From the NCBI RefSeq assembly GCF_013348805.1, contig NZ_CP054690.1, positions 3,224,001-3,288,000 on the forward strand: a stretch of DNA of 64,000 nt. The letters are read 5' to 3'. The translations under genes were made by a program, and so were the position numbers. Under the pieces are notes generated by a model. The model saw only the letters and a program-made list of their open reading frames with translations, searched no databases and was not told where the DNA came from. Each line of letters begins with the position of its first letter. Position 1 is the stretch's first letter. Source of the DNA: Rhodococcus sp. W8901. Lineage in GTDB: Bacteria > Actinomycetota > Actinomycetes > Mycobacteriales > Mycobacteriaceae. Of the stretch, positions 27,518 to 36,188 are shown piece after piece.

Positions 27518-27953
27518 ATATTGCGCACCAACGGCCTCCCCCCAATAACAGAAAGGTCCCCCGAGGCCCCTTTCATCAGCTCTCGTTTCAGCCGATGACA
27601 TCGCGCAAAATTAAGCATCTGGGCCGAACGGCTCTATTTGACGTGCCTACGAATCAAAGATTCGAGGCCCGGATCCTTCACTGCGATGAGGCGTTCATCA
27701 GCAACCCCTCACTGCCACCAAGAAGAGGGACAGAAAAATGAGAAGAACACTCGATGTCTCGCACTCGCCGTCAGCGCATTCCACGCGTAATGGCGCGCTC
27801 CGACATGTCCGCACAGGGCCCCGTAGACGGCCGGGGAGTCACCCCCGCCGCCAACTGAATATGGCTTCCCAGGCCGTTCGTCCTCCCGATGGAGCAAGCC
27901 CCTTTGTCCACCAGCTCCCCCAAGTCGCCGGAATCACCAACAGAAGGAGAATC
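27518..27953 (+). other. Long leader of the protease gene
   Basis: No separate gene was supported. The protease frame is open back to 27738, but those codons have no signal-peptide character and no ribosome site. If the 21-bp motif at 27491 is a promoter, this is a 5-prime untranslated leader of over 400 bases. Confidence 0.4.
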
Positions 27954-28742
27954 ATGAAGCGCATTTTGATCGTCCTCGCGTCGATCGCGGCACTCATCCT
28001 GCCGACGCTCGCATTCGCTCCGGCGGCTTCGGCTGCAACCGGCGTCGTCTCGAACGGCATCGCTTGGACGCCACACGCATCGCAGCCACCGAACGCAGCA
28101 CCGGACAAGCCGAACGGCGACTACTGCACCCTCGCAGTCGTGGGCACCGACAACTCCGGCAACAAGGTCGCGATCTCGGCAGCGCACTGCGCGAGCATCC
28201 TGCCGGACACCGTCAACAACCTTCCGGGGAGTTGGGTCCCTGACGGGTCGCCGGTCTATCGGTGGACCCCGAACAACGGCCCCCGTCAGCAGATCGGGCA
28301 CATCTCGTATCGCAGCTGGAATGGCACCGGATACCCCGTTCAGCCCGAAGATCGGAACGTCCCCACGGCGTTCGGCACCGACTACCTGGTGATCAAGTTG
28401 AACGACGACGCGATCCTGCAGTCGAACGGTCCGGGTGTCCGCATCGACGGTGTCGGGGTCGCGAATCCGCCGAACTTCAGCGTCCTGTGCAAGGACGGCC
28501 AGTCGACCGGCATCACCTGCGGGGCCATCTGGGGTCAGAACGCGACCCGAATGAGCAACCTGGCGGTCGGATGGAACGGGGACAGCGGCGGTCCTGCATG
28601 GATCGACACGAATCCCGGCAAGATCGTCGGCTACAACCGTGGCGCGGGCGAGTACGTGAAGTTCTCGGCGGTGCTGAACGAGATCAACTCTCCCGGCAGC
28701 CCCTACCCCGTGGGCAAGGGCTTCGTGCCGACCAACAACTGA
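27954..28742 (+). CDS. Secreted trypsin-like serine protease
   Basis: A 262-residue exported S1-type protease. The signal peptide is MKRILIVLASIAALILPTLAFAPAASA. The triad is visible: His78 in ISAAHC, Asp143 in GTDYLVIKL, and Ser211 in WNGDSGGPAW. Two Cys pairs (CTLAVV/AHC and LCKDGQ/ITCG) could form disulfides. No long propeptide is evident, since the mature domain begins soon after the signal. AGAAGGAGA precedes the ATG. It closes the three-gene secreted block preceded by the 21-bp motifs and ends in a strong hairpin. Confidence 0.87.
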   Translation: MKRILIVLASIAALILPTLAFAPAASAATGVVSNGIAWTPHASQPPNAAPDKPNGDYCTLAVVGTDNSGNKVAISAAHCASILPDTVNNLPGSWVPDGSPVYRWTPNNGPRQQIGHISYRSWNGTGYPVQPEDRNVPTAFGTDYLVIKLNDDAILQSNGPGVRIDGVGVANPPNFSVLCKDGQSTGITCGAIWGQNATRMSNLAVGWNGDSGGPAWIDTNPGKIVGYNRGAGEYVKFSAVLNEINSPGSPYPVGKGFVPTNN

Positions 28743-28747
28743 CAACA

Positions 28748-28791
28748 CGACAGCGGGCCAGGCGCTCAAATCAGTGCTTGGCCCGTTGTCG
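28748..28791 (+). terminator. Hairpin after the protease gene
   Basis: A 16-bp stem starting CGACAGCGGGCCA and returning as TGGCCCGTTGTCG, with two G-T pairs and a 12-base loop, begins six bases after the stop. Confidence 0.7.
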
Positions 28792-29041
28792 GGTCGGCTC
28801 ATCCAAATGTCCGGTACCACCATGCGATCGCCGCCGTGACGGCGACACCGAGCGGTCCCCAGTATCCGGGATCCAGCATCTCGATCATCTCCTCTCAGGG
28901 GCCGTGTCCGCCGAGGTCGCACGGGGGTCACAGCCCAGATCGTGCGCCGCCACTCTGCAGCGGGAGTCACCCACATCCGGCTACTAGGGATCATGTGCAA
29001 ACCCCGGGGATGCTCGACCGGCCCGACCCTGTCAGGTCAGG

Positions 29042-29395
29042 CTAGACCTCAGGGGTGGCCGAGCGGAAGGTTTTGAATGGACATCCACTCCACCTACCAG
29101 TGGAAACAGCTATCAACGCGGCTCCGGCTCGATCTGCACAATCGACCGGAACCCCGACCCCGACCCTCGACAGCGACGCTACCGGTCCGAGGATTCGGTG
29201 CTGGTCACGTAGGGGCACGATGTCGGACATGGCGGTGGCGCCGTCGGCGATGGCCACTGCCAGATTGCCGATGACCCGGCCACGGGCGTGGACTACATCG
29301 GGGCGGTGCAGTGCGTCGGATTACTCGCTTGTCAGGCCCGTGCGATCGGCGAGTAGTCGGGTGATCACGCTCCCGGTGTGTGGCTCGGCTTACCG
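29042..29395 (-). pseudogene. IS1380-family transposase relic
   Basis: Reverse-strand translation gives SVITRLLADRTGLTSE, a TAA stop, then SDALHRPDVVHARGRVIGNLAVAIADGATAMSDIVPLRDQHRILGPVAS. This is the N-terminal third of an IS1380 transposase, comparable to GTVLLLRTAEKTGLTTALSAAL and FGPVAS in the intact copy at 23276. It has an in-frame nonsense codon and loses similarity after GPVAS. It is distinct enough from the intact copy to be an older insertion. Confidence 0.7.
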
Positions 29396-29417
29396 GAGCG
29401 TGAACCCACGGCGCCGT

Positions 29418-29672
29418 TCATCGCGGAGAAGGGGCAGCCATCGGTCGATCTGGCATCTGGTGCAGAACTTCGTATTTGGCGAGCGTTGCGCTGAGAATCT
29501 CCTGGTTCTCGGCGCGTTTGCGTTGGGCGAGTTCAGTGTCGAGTTGTGTGATCCGCTCCCGCAGGGTTGCGGGTGCGGTGGGGTTGTCCGGCTCTGGTGC
29601 CGGCCAGACACTGTACGAACGGCTCCGACAGAAAACACGAGACCCGTTGTCATAGGCCTCCTTCAGTTGCAC
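29418..29672 (-). CDS. Short coiled-coil protein coupled to the WhiB-like gene
   Basis: An 84-residue frame starting at a GTG two bases after the WhiB-like stop. It reads MQLKEAYDNGSRVFCRSRSY, a Pro-rich linker, then a strongly heptad-patterned helix (ATLRERITQLDTELAQRKRAENQEILSATLAKYEVLHQM). The position suggests translational coupling, but no clear ribosome site is present. The shape resembles small accessory proteins of some integrative elements, but I cannot assign a family. Confidence 0.4.
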   Translation of the reverse strand: MQLKEAYDNGSRVFCRSRSYSVWPAPEPDNPTAPATLRERITQLDTELAQRKRAENQEILSATLAKYEVLHQMPDRPMAAPSPR

Positions 29673-29674
29673 AG

Positions 29675-29944
29675 CTAGGCTGCGGATCCGCTGCGCCTGG
29701 CCTTCCGTAGGCTCTGGCGCTCCGCGGGGCTCATTCCGCCCCAGATGCCATACCTCTCGTTGCACTGCAGGGCGTGTTCGAGGCAGCTGGTGAGGACGGG
29801 GCACTGCTGGCAGAGCATCTTCGCCTTCTTGTTGCTGGCGCCGTCGCCTTGTCGGGGGAAGAACAATTCGGGGTGCCTCCTGCACAGGCCACGCGATTGC
29901 CACGACGTGGGGGGCTGCTCGTTCGTCTCATCTGCTGAGCTCAT
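29675..29944 (-). CDS. WhiB-like (Wbl) iron-sulfur regulator
   Basis: An 89-residue Wbl protein. Four Cys ligate a 4Fe-4S cluster: GLCRRHPELFF, then LCQQCPVLTSC with CxxC and Cx5C spacing. The G[VI]WGG turn is present (YGIWGGMSP), followed by a basic DNA-binding tail (RQSLRKARRSG). Wbl proteins bind sigma factor region 4 and act as redox- or NO-sensitive regulators. A GTG five codons upstream is an alternative start. It lies between an IS1380 relic and a TetR gene, so it may be an accessory rather than a core Wbl. Confidence 0.88.
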   Translation of the reverse strand: MSSADETNEQPPTSWQSRGLCRRHPELFFPRQGDGASNKKAKMLCQQCPVLTSCLEHALQCNERYGIWGGMSPAERQSLRKARRSGSAA

Positions 29945-30205
29945 TGCTGCATGGTGCACAGTAGCCAGGACAGTTCGGGCAGTCGCGATCTACTTAGCCT
30001 GAATCCACCGATCCTTTGGGATAGGTAAAAGGTCTTCGCTCGGAACATGTTGCCGTTCAGATGATTTGAGTGCGTCTGAGCCTGTCTGCCGCTTCACCTG
30101 GCAGGTGATGGTCGTTCGTGGCTGGTCGGGGCGCTACGGAAGCATAGAATGGCAGGCCGCAGGCCGGGGATGTGCGACTCCCTAGCGACTGGTGCCGGGC
30201 TTGGG

Positions 30206-30832
30206 CTAGGCGACGGTTCCGGCGAGGATCGCTTCGATGCCTGCGCGAAACCGTTGGTCGCGGTTGTCGCCGAGGATGGTGATGGCGTCGGAGACGCCGT
30301 CCGGTTCGACTAGTTCGTGGCCGGGAGGCATCTGAATGAGACTGTCCCATTCGCCGTTGGCGACCAGACCGAGGTAGGCCTGCTCCTCGATGACGAATCC
30401 GACGGTGAAGTTGCGCAGCACGTATGCGAGGTTCCCGGCGTCGAAGGACGGAAGGGCGATCGCGTGCAGGAGTGTGCGCAGTGTTGCACCGAGAGCCGCC
30501 GTCGCGGCGAACGGCGAGTAGGAGCCGGCGACGATGCGGCCGCCGTCTCGAAACTGCAGCATCGCGGCCCGCATGCGCATGCAGCAGGCGATGACCTGTT
30601 CGGCAGTCGGCCGGTCGGTGTCGATGTCGGACAGATCGATGGTGGCGTAGACGGCGTCGGCCATCGCGCGGCGCAGGTCGCGTTGGTCGCGGAAATGCTT
30701 GTAGATGGCGCCCGGGGAGACGCCGGCGGCGACTGCCAGACGCCGCATCGTCAGGGCGTCGAGGCCGTGCTCGGTCACGTAGCCATGGGCGATCGCCACG
30801 AGTCGGTCCCGGGTCAGTCCGCGTGCAGCCAT
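30206..30832 (-). CDS. TetR-family repressor, probably of the adjacent MFS gene
   Basis: A 208-residue regulator. The N-terminal helix-turn-helix is LTRDRLVAIAHGYVTEHGLDALTMRRLAVAAGVSPGAIYKHFRDQRDL, followed by a TetR_C-type helical ligand domain. The start at MAARGL is chosen for family length. It is divergent from the MFS transporter with 62 bases between, the standard layout for autoregulation plus control of an efflux pump. Confidence 0.88.
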   Translation of the reverse strand: MAARGLTRDRLVAIAHGYVTEHGLDALTMRRLAVAAGVSPGAIYKHFRDQRDLRRAMADAVYATIDLSDIDTDRPTAEQVIACCMRMRAAMLQFRDGGRIVAGSYSPFAATAALGATLRTLLHAIALPSFDAGNLAYVLRNFTVGFVIEEQAYLGLVANGEWDSLIQMPPGHELVEPDGVSDAITILGDNRDQRFRAGIEAILAGTVA

Positions 30833-30894
30833 GGCTGTCGAGCCTACGACGGAGGGGTTGACCACCGCCTCGGGCACGCTCTACCGTCACCCAA

Positions 30895-30909
30895 GTGAAC
30901 ACTGTTTAC
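30895..30909. promoter_or_regulatory. Candidate TetR operator over the MFS start
   Basis: GTGAACACTGTTTAC is a near-perfect palindrome (one mismatched pair around a central C) that includes the GTG start codon. No ribosome site precedes that GTG, so the transporter mRNA may be leaderless, with the operator at its 5-prime end. Confidence 0.4.
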
Positions 30910-32347
30910 CAGTCGTCCTCGGTGGCGAAGCCCCGTGTCCCATTGGCCGTGGTGCTCGTCCTGGCGTGTGGCGCGCAGCTGATGGTGATCCTGGACGGGC
31001 TGGTGGTGAACGTGGCTCTGCCCCAGATACGCATCGATCTGGGCATGTCGCCATCGGCGCTGCAGTGGGTCGTCAATGGGTATCTGGTCACCTTCGGCGG
31101 CTTGTTGCTGCTGGCCGCCCGTGCCGCCGATTTCATCGGTCACCGGCGAGTCTTCCTCGCGGGAATCGCGGTGTTCACCCTCGCCAGCCTCGCGGGCGGT
31201 CTCGCTCACGACCCGACTGTGCTGATCGCGGCGCGTCTGGCGCAGGGTGTCGGTGCGGCGGCGTTGGCGCCGAGCAGCCTGAGCCTGCTCACCGCGACCC
31301 ACACCGGCGACCGCCGTGCTCGCGCGTTGGCGATCTGGAGCGCCACCTCCAGCTCGGCCGGTGCGCTCGGCTTGGTGCTCGGCGGTGTGATCACCGGTGC
31401 CCTGGGTTGGCGCTGGGTACTGCTCATCAACGTCCCCATCGGCGTGTTGTTGTGGTTCTTGGCGACGGCGACCCTCGCGCCGGCGCAGGTGCGTGCGAGG
31501 TGGGCGCTCGACGAGCCCGGCGCGGTGACGGTCACCCTCGGTGTCGGGGTGCTGACCTATGGCATCTCCCAAGCCGGGGTGCACGGCTGGGCGTCGGCCT
31601 ACGTCGTAGTGCCCCTTGGTGCCGCGGTCGCTCTTCTCGGGCTGTTCGTTCTCGTCGAGCGGCGCAGCTCGAATCCACTTGTGCCCTTGTCGATTCTGCG
31701 CCGACGCAATATCGTGGTCGGGAACACCGTTATTGCGGGACTCGGCGCGATCATGACCGCCACGATGTACTTCTTGTCGCTCTACCTGCAGCAAGTCCTC
31801 GGAAATAGTCCACTGCGGACCGGTCTCGCGCTGGTACCGATGAGCATCGTGCTCACGCTCGGTGCGCTCGCCTCGAGGTCGCTGCTTGCCGCATTCGGGG
31901 TACGCCGTCTCATCACCGCGGGAGGTCTTCTGATGGCGGCCGGGCTCTTCTGGCTCGCGACCATCACCACGCACAGCGGCTACGTGCTGCACATTCTCGG
32001 ACCGACGCTCGTGTGGGCTGCTGGGGCGAGCATCGTCATCATGCCGTGCGTCGCCCTGGCTACCACCGGCATCGACGCCGAGCACGCGGGCCTCGCCTCG
32101 GGACTGGTCAACACCGCGCGGGGAACAGGCGGTGCGGTCGGACTCGCGATCTTGGCGACCACCGCCGCCACGGTGACCGCGCACTCGAACGCAGCGGACT
32201 CGTTGGAGCGCCTCGTCCAGGGATACAGCGCCGCCATCGTTTGCCGCAGCGATCATCGCCACGCTTGTGGCAGTCCTCGCGGTCGCCGCTCGAGCGGCAG
32301 AGGCCAACAGCACCGAAGCAGACAAGGCCACGCGAGGAGATCGATAG
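30895..32347 (+). pseudogene. MFS (DHA2-type) drug exporter with 3-prime frameshift
   Basis: A 14-helix major facilitator protein: VILDGLVVNVALPQI in helix 1, WVVNGYLVTFGGLLLLAARAADFIGHRR (motif A region), then LGLVLGGVITGALGWRWVLLINVPIG (motif C). After LVQGYSAA the frame is lost near 32236. The next frame continues SFAAAIIATLVAVLAVAARAAEANSTEADKATRGDR to a TAG at 32345, the expected last helix. As written, the protein instead carries an Arg-rich tail to 32415. One extra base accounts for it. The IS1380-type gene starts about 20 bases beyond. Function may be lost or retained without the last helix. Confidence 0.8.
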
Positions 32348-32365
32348 CGCCGCGCACCGTCTGTG

Positions 32366-33922
32366 ATGACTCACCTCTCGCCGTCACGCCCGGTCACCGC
32401 GATCCGGTTCGATGATCCGAATCTGCTTGCTTACGCGGGCCTCGAACCGCTCGTGCGACTTGCACGCGTGACCGGCCTGGGAGCATTGGCCGATGAACAT
32501 CTGAGTGTGCCGACTGACAAGGGAGCCAACGCCGGGTTGAAAGTCACCTCGCTGGTGGCAGGGATGATCGCCGGTGCCGACAGCATCGACGATATGGCGC
32601 TTCTACGGCACGGCGCGATGAACAAAATTCTTGAGCGACCCTATGCGCCTTCCACGCTCGGCTCGTTCCTGCGAGCATTCAGATTCGGGCATGTCCGGCA
32701 ACTCGACGCTGTCGCATCACGGCTACTGGCAAACCTCGCGGCCCGAACACCACTGGTTGCCGGGATCAACACCGACCGGGTTCTCGTCGACGTCGACGAC
32801 ACGATCATCGAGGTCCACGGGTATAAGAAGGAGGGCTCCGGCTACGGATACTCCGGTGTCCGCGGCTTGAACGCACTGTTCGCGACGATCACCACCGAAC
32901 AGGCCGCACCCGTGATCGCCTCACAGCGCCTACGTAAGGGCTCTTGCGGATCACCGCGTGGAGCCACCCGCATCGTGGCTGACACTCTCGCTACGGTTCG
33001 TCGTCTACGCCGCCCGGATGCGCCGAGCCACATACTGCTGCGCGCCGATTCAGCGTTCTACGGGCACGCGACAATCGGGGCCGCAATCAAGGGCGGCGCG
33101 GACGTATCAGTCACCGTTCGCCTCGATCCCAAGGTCCGTGCCGCCATCGCGCAGATCGAAGCTGACGCATGGGTTCCGATCGAGTACACCGACGCCGTCT
33201 ACGACGAGCCGACCGGCCAGTGGATCTCCCAGGCCGAGGTCGCCGAAGTTCCGTTCACCGCATTCACCTCGAGGAAGGCGAGCGAGCAGGTTTGCGGGCG
33301 CCTGGTCGTTCGACGGATCCCCGATCTGCGCACGAAAGCCAACGATGGACAAGAGTCGTTGTTCGACACCTGGCGATTCCACGCCTTCTTCACCACCACC
33401 GACCGCGCAGAACTCGACACAGTCATGGCGGACAAGACCCACCGGCATCACGCGATCATCGAGCAGGTTCACTCCGACTTGAAGAACGGACCCCTGGCGC
33501 ACATGCCCTCAGGGAAGTTCACTGCCAACAGCGCATGGCTGACGCTGGCCGCCATGGCATTCAACCTCACCCGAGCAGCCGCAACCATCGCCGGCGGCAC
33601 GCTCGCCAAGGCCGCCACGGCGACGATCCGCCGCACACTGATTACCGTCCCAGCCCGGATCGCCTCCTCCGCACGACAACGGACCCTGCACCTACCTCGA
33701 TCCTGGCCCTGGGCAACCGCATGGACCACGCTGTTCACCAGCGTCTGCGGGCCCCACCCAATCAGACAGCCACCTGACCACAGCCGCACACGGCACGACC
33801 TAAGGAAACCAGTGGAACAACCGACATCGGTGGTCGGGAGCGCACTCATGTCCACAATCGCGGACGATGATTCAATTGCGAAACCGACTACTAATCAACC
33901 TGATCGGTGGATTCGGGCTTAG
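32366..33922 (+). CDS. IS1380-family transposase, second type
   Basis: A 518-residue DDE transposase unlike the one at 23276 in sequence. Family blocks are GLEPLVRLARVTGLGALADEHL, LVAGMIAGADSIDDMALLRHG, VLVDVDDTIIEVHGYKKEGSGYGYSGVRGLNAL with the first Asp, LLRADSAFYGHATIGAAI with the second, and HAIIEQVHSDLKNGPLAHMPSGKF with the Glu. Relatives usually end soon after SVCGPP. Here a shifted frame at a GGGCCCC run extends it about 45 residues, while the alternative frame would end PNQTAT. So the C-terminus may be frameshifted. The terminal repeats were not resolved. Confidence 0.85.
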   Translation: MTHLSPSRPVTAIRFDDPNLLAYAGLEPLVRLARVTGLGALADEHLSVPTDKGANAGLKVTSLVAGMIAGADSIDDMALLRHGAMNKILERPYAPSTLGSFLRAFRFGHVRQLDAVASRLLANLAARTPLVAGINTDRVLVDVDDTIIEVHGYKKEGSGYGYSGVRGLNALFATITTEQAAPVIASQRLRKGSCGSPRGATRIVADTLATVRRLRRPDAPSHILLRADSAFYGHATIGAAIKGGADVSVTVRLDPKVRAAIAQIEADAWVPIEYTDAVYDEPTGQWISQAEVAEVPFTAFTSRKASEQVCGRLVVRRIPDLRTKANDGQESLFDTWRFHAFFTTTDRAELDTVMADKTHRHHAIIEQVHSDLKNGPLAHMPSGKFTANSAWLTLAAMAFNLTRAAATIAGGTLAKAATATIRRTLITVPARIASSARQRTLHLPRSWPWATAWTTLFTSVCGPHPIRQPPDHSRTRHDLRKPVEQPTSVVGSALMSTIADDDSIAKPTTNQPDRWIRA

Positions 33923-34150
33923 CGCTGGCCGTTGGGGCGTCGGCCACGCTGTGAGCCTCCGGGATGAGTTCGGGTCAGGTCGGTGGCATCGAGTGCGGTG
34001 CGGTCACGGATCTGATCGGCGGGTCGTACGGAGCTCCGTCGACGATTTGCGTCGTGTTCGTAGTGTCCTGGGTTCGATCTACATTTCCGTTGAATCGATC
34101 AGAAGCGTCGGGACGTCAACCGGCGCAACGTCACTCAGCGAGGAGCTCTC

Positions 34151-35014
34151 ATGTCTTTCGATCCAGTTTCTCTTCTGGTCGCCGGTGCGGCCGCTGCCGG
34201 AGCAGCGATCCAGGGTGCCGCGGTGCCGCCCGTCGTCGAAGAAACCAGTGCGCAAATCGTCGAAGCGGTACAGAGTGCGGCACCGCAAATGCAGGAGGCG
34301 CTCGCGCCGTACCTTCAGGATGTGCCGCCGCCGGTCATCGATCACTGGAATGAGGCGGTCGGTGCGCTCGTCCCCGGCCTCGAGGTGCCTGGTCGTGTCA
34401 CCGATCCGCAGCTACCGCCGTCGGACCCGTCTCCTGTCGAGTCCGACGCGCCATCACCTCACGGTGCGCCCGATCTGCAGGCAGCTGCATCTCCCGTCAC
34501 GGTAGCCACCCCGCCGGCGGCCTCGATCCCTTCGCTCTCCGGGCTAGGAACGGTGTTCAGCGGTTCGCTGGCACTGCCAGATCTGGTATTCGACCCGACC
34601 CTTCCCCGCGACGTCGAGGCAGCGCGCCGCATCATCGAAGCCGCGTTGACCGCGATCGGCTTGCCCTACCAGTGGGGTGGAGGCGCACTCGATGGTCCGA
34701 CCATGGGCGACGGAACCGGGGGTCCGACAGCTGGTTTCGACTGCTCTGGACTGACGCGTTTCGCGGTCTACCAGGCGACTGGAGGCCGAATCTTGCTCCC
34801 GCGCACATCGCAAGTGCAGTTCACTTCCGGTAGGCAGGTGCCGTGGGGCGAGGCGCAGCCGGGCGATCTACGGTTCGGGAACTGGCAGGCCGATGGCGCC
34901 AACCACGTCGCGATCTACCTCGGAGAGGGGCGCATGATCGAGGCTCCGCAGACCGGGCAGCTGGTGCAGATCAGCGCTGTGCGTTCGGACATGCTTCCAG
35001 TCCGCGTTGTCTGA
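34151..35014 (+). CDS. NlpC/P60 cell-wall peptidase family protein
   Basis: A 287-residue protein. The last 130 residues are an NlpC/P60 domain with Cys198 in FDCSGLTRFAVYQATG and His252 in NHVAIYLGEG, preceded by GLPYQWGG. These enzymes cut D-glutamyl-diaminopimelate bonds in peptidoglycan. The first 150 residues are Ala/Pro-rich with a helical start (LLVAGAAAAGAAIQGAA) and no classical signal peptide, so export would need another route. GAGGAG precedes the ATG. Similar small P60 proteins are found in actinobacterial conjugative and phage-like elements. Confidence 0.82.
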   Translation: MSFDPVSLLVAGAAAAGAAIQGAAVPPVVEETSAQIVEAVQSAAPQMQEALAPYLQDVPPPVIDHWNEAVGALVPGLEVPGRVTDPQLPPSDPSPVESDAPSPHGAPDLQAAASPVTVATPPAASIPSLSGLGTVFSGSLALPDLVFDPTLPRDVEAARRIIEAALTAIGLPYQWGGGALDGPTMGDGTGGPTAGFDCSGLTRFAVYQATGGRILLPRTSQVQFTSGRQVPWGEAQPGDLRFGNWQADGANHVAIYLGEGRMIEAPQTGQLVQISAVRSDMLPVRVV

Positions 35015-35139
35015 CGGTCTCACAGCTACTGCGCGCATCATGCGAGGGTCGGATCTGATTCCGCATCGGGTTTTCGGCACTCTCGCGTACAGGCTCGCGT
35101 CGACGGGGCGACGATAGGGTCGTCCGGAGAGGGGGAAAG

Positions 35140-35616
35140 ATGGCTCGGCGATTCAGGGATGTCGATGCGCTGAGGCTGGTGCTCGACGTCGGAGGCACAC
35201 CGGTCGGCGCGGTGTGGATCAACGAGCGCGTAGTAAGTCCGCATCTGGCGTTCATCGACCGTGACGTTCTCAGTGCCCGGCAAGCGGCTTTGCAATGTCG
35301 CGTCGTGCCAACCTCGGCGTACTACGGTCAAACGTTGCTCGACGAGTTCGCTGATCAGGACGCGATGTCGCTCCGGTCGGCTCTCGACGAGCTCGGCGGT
35401 CGCCGGATCTCCTACCAAGGTGGCCGACAGCCGCTGGCCGGTCGGGAGGTGGAGCGTCGACGGTGTCCCACGCCGGACAAGGTGAAGTACCGCGATAGTG
35501 CAGCAGCAGCACTCGCACTTTCACGGGCTGGCCGCAATGGGCATCGTGAGTTGAAGTCGCCGCGGCGTTCGTATCGGTGTCCATGCGGGCGTTGGCACCT
35601 GACGAGCAAGAAGTAG
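35140..35616 (+). CDS. Small protein with C-terminal Cys/His WHLTS motif
   Basis: A 158-residue protein of unknown function. The C-terminal 50 residues read RRCPTPDKVKY, a helix (DSAAAALALSRAGRNG) and YRCPCGRWHLTSKK. This Cys-helix-CxC-WHLT arrangement recurs in proteins of actinobacterial phages and plasmids and may hold one metal ion. The first 100 residues look like a separate alpha/beta domain. The ATG follows a purine-rich GAGAGGGGGAAAG. With the P60 gene it suggests a piece of plasmid or phage origin. Confidence 0.55.
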   Translation: MARRFRDVDALRLVLDVGGTPVGAVWINERVVSPHLAFIDRDVLSARQAALQCRVVPTSAYYGQTLLDEFADQDAMSLRSALDELGGRRISYQGGRQPLAGREVERRRCPTPDKVKYRDSAAAALALSRAGRNGHRELKSPRRSYRCPCGRWHLTSKK

Positions 35617-35769
35617 GCCGCGATCTGCCGAGGAAGAGTGGGGGGAGGCGGAACAGAGGGGGATCTCCGCTGGGGGAATATCGCTAACGCTCCGCCTCCC
35701 CGGCACCGTCGCCGGACGGGGCGGTCCAGTGACGGCTGCCATCGAATCTACCTGGCATTTGTGAGAGTG

Positions 35770-35789
35770 CTCCACCGTTCAGGGTGGAG
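35770..35789. repeat. Hairpin at the end of an IS200 remnant
   Basis: CTCCACC and GGTGGAG form a 7-bp stem around GTTCAG, 15 bases outside the stop of the IS200 transposase remnant. Subterminal hairpins of this kind mark IS200/IS605 ends. Confidence 0.4.
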
Positions 35790-35804
35790 GTGAATCGCCG
35801 TTGT

Positions 35805-36074
35805 TCAGGTGGGCCGTCGTTGGGACTGGACGTACTCGGCGATCGTTGAAAGTGGTGCGCCGCCTGCGGTTCCGCAGTAGTAGGAGCGTGACCAGAGGTG
35901 TCCTCCCCACAGATAGTGGTCGAGGTGATCTGCGTGGTCGCGTCGCAGATGCCTCGAGGAGACGCCTTTGAGGGAGTTGATCAGGCGGGACAGTTGGACT
36001 GTGGCGGGGAAGCTGATGAGGAGGTGGATGTGGTCTTCTTCTCCGTTGAACTCGCGCAGTTCGCAACCGAACTT
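35805..36074 (-). pseudogene. IS200-type (Y1) transposase, N-terminus cut off by IS3
   Basis: The last 90 or so residues of an IS200/IS605 TnpA remain: KFGCELREFNGEEDHIHLLISFP with the HUH metal motif (HIH), SRLINSLKGVSSRHLRRD, HLWSRSYYCGTAGGAPL and the Tyr-bearing IAEYVQSQRRP. The first 45 or so residues are replaced by sequence read through the left end of IS3 copy 2. The missing part was not found beyond the right end of that IS3, so a deletion or rearrangement accompanied or followed insertion. Confidence 0.82.
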
Positions 36075-36188
36075 GTGAATCGCCCCGGTGAGTCCGGAGA
36101 CTTCATCTCTTGTGAAGGATGGAGTCTGTTGACGACGGTCCAAAAGTAGGCCGATAGTGGCGGTCGAAAACCAGGCCACCGGTGGTGG

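Noticed and set aside
27771-29000. 409-residue reverse frame opposite the protease gene
   Set aside because: It is antisense to a protease with a full triad, signal peptide, ribosome site and terminator.
29050-29130. tRNA-like start (GGGGTGGCCGAGCGG) suggesting a Ser or Leu tRNA
   Set aside because: No acceptor-stem partner, no T-loop GTTCRA and no CCA-proximal pairing were found; the stretch is explained by the reverse-strand IS1380 relic.
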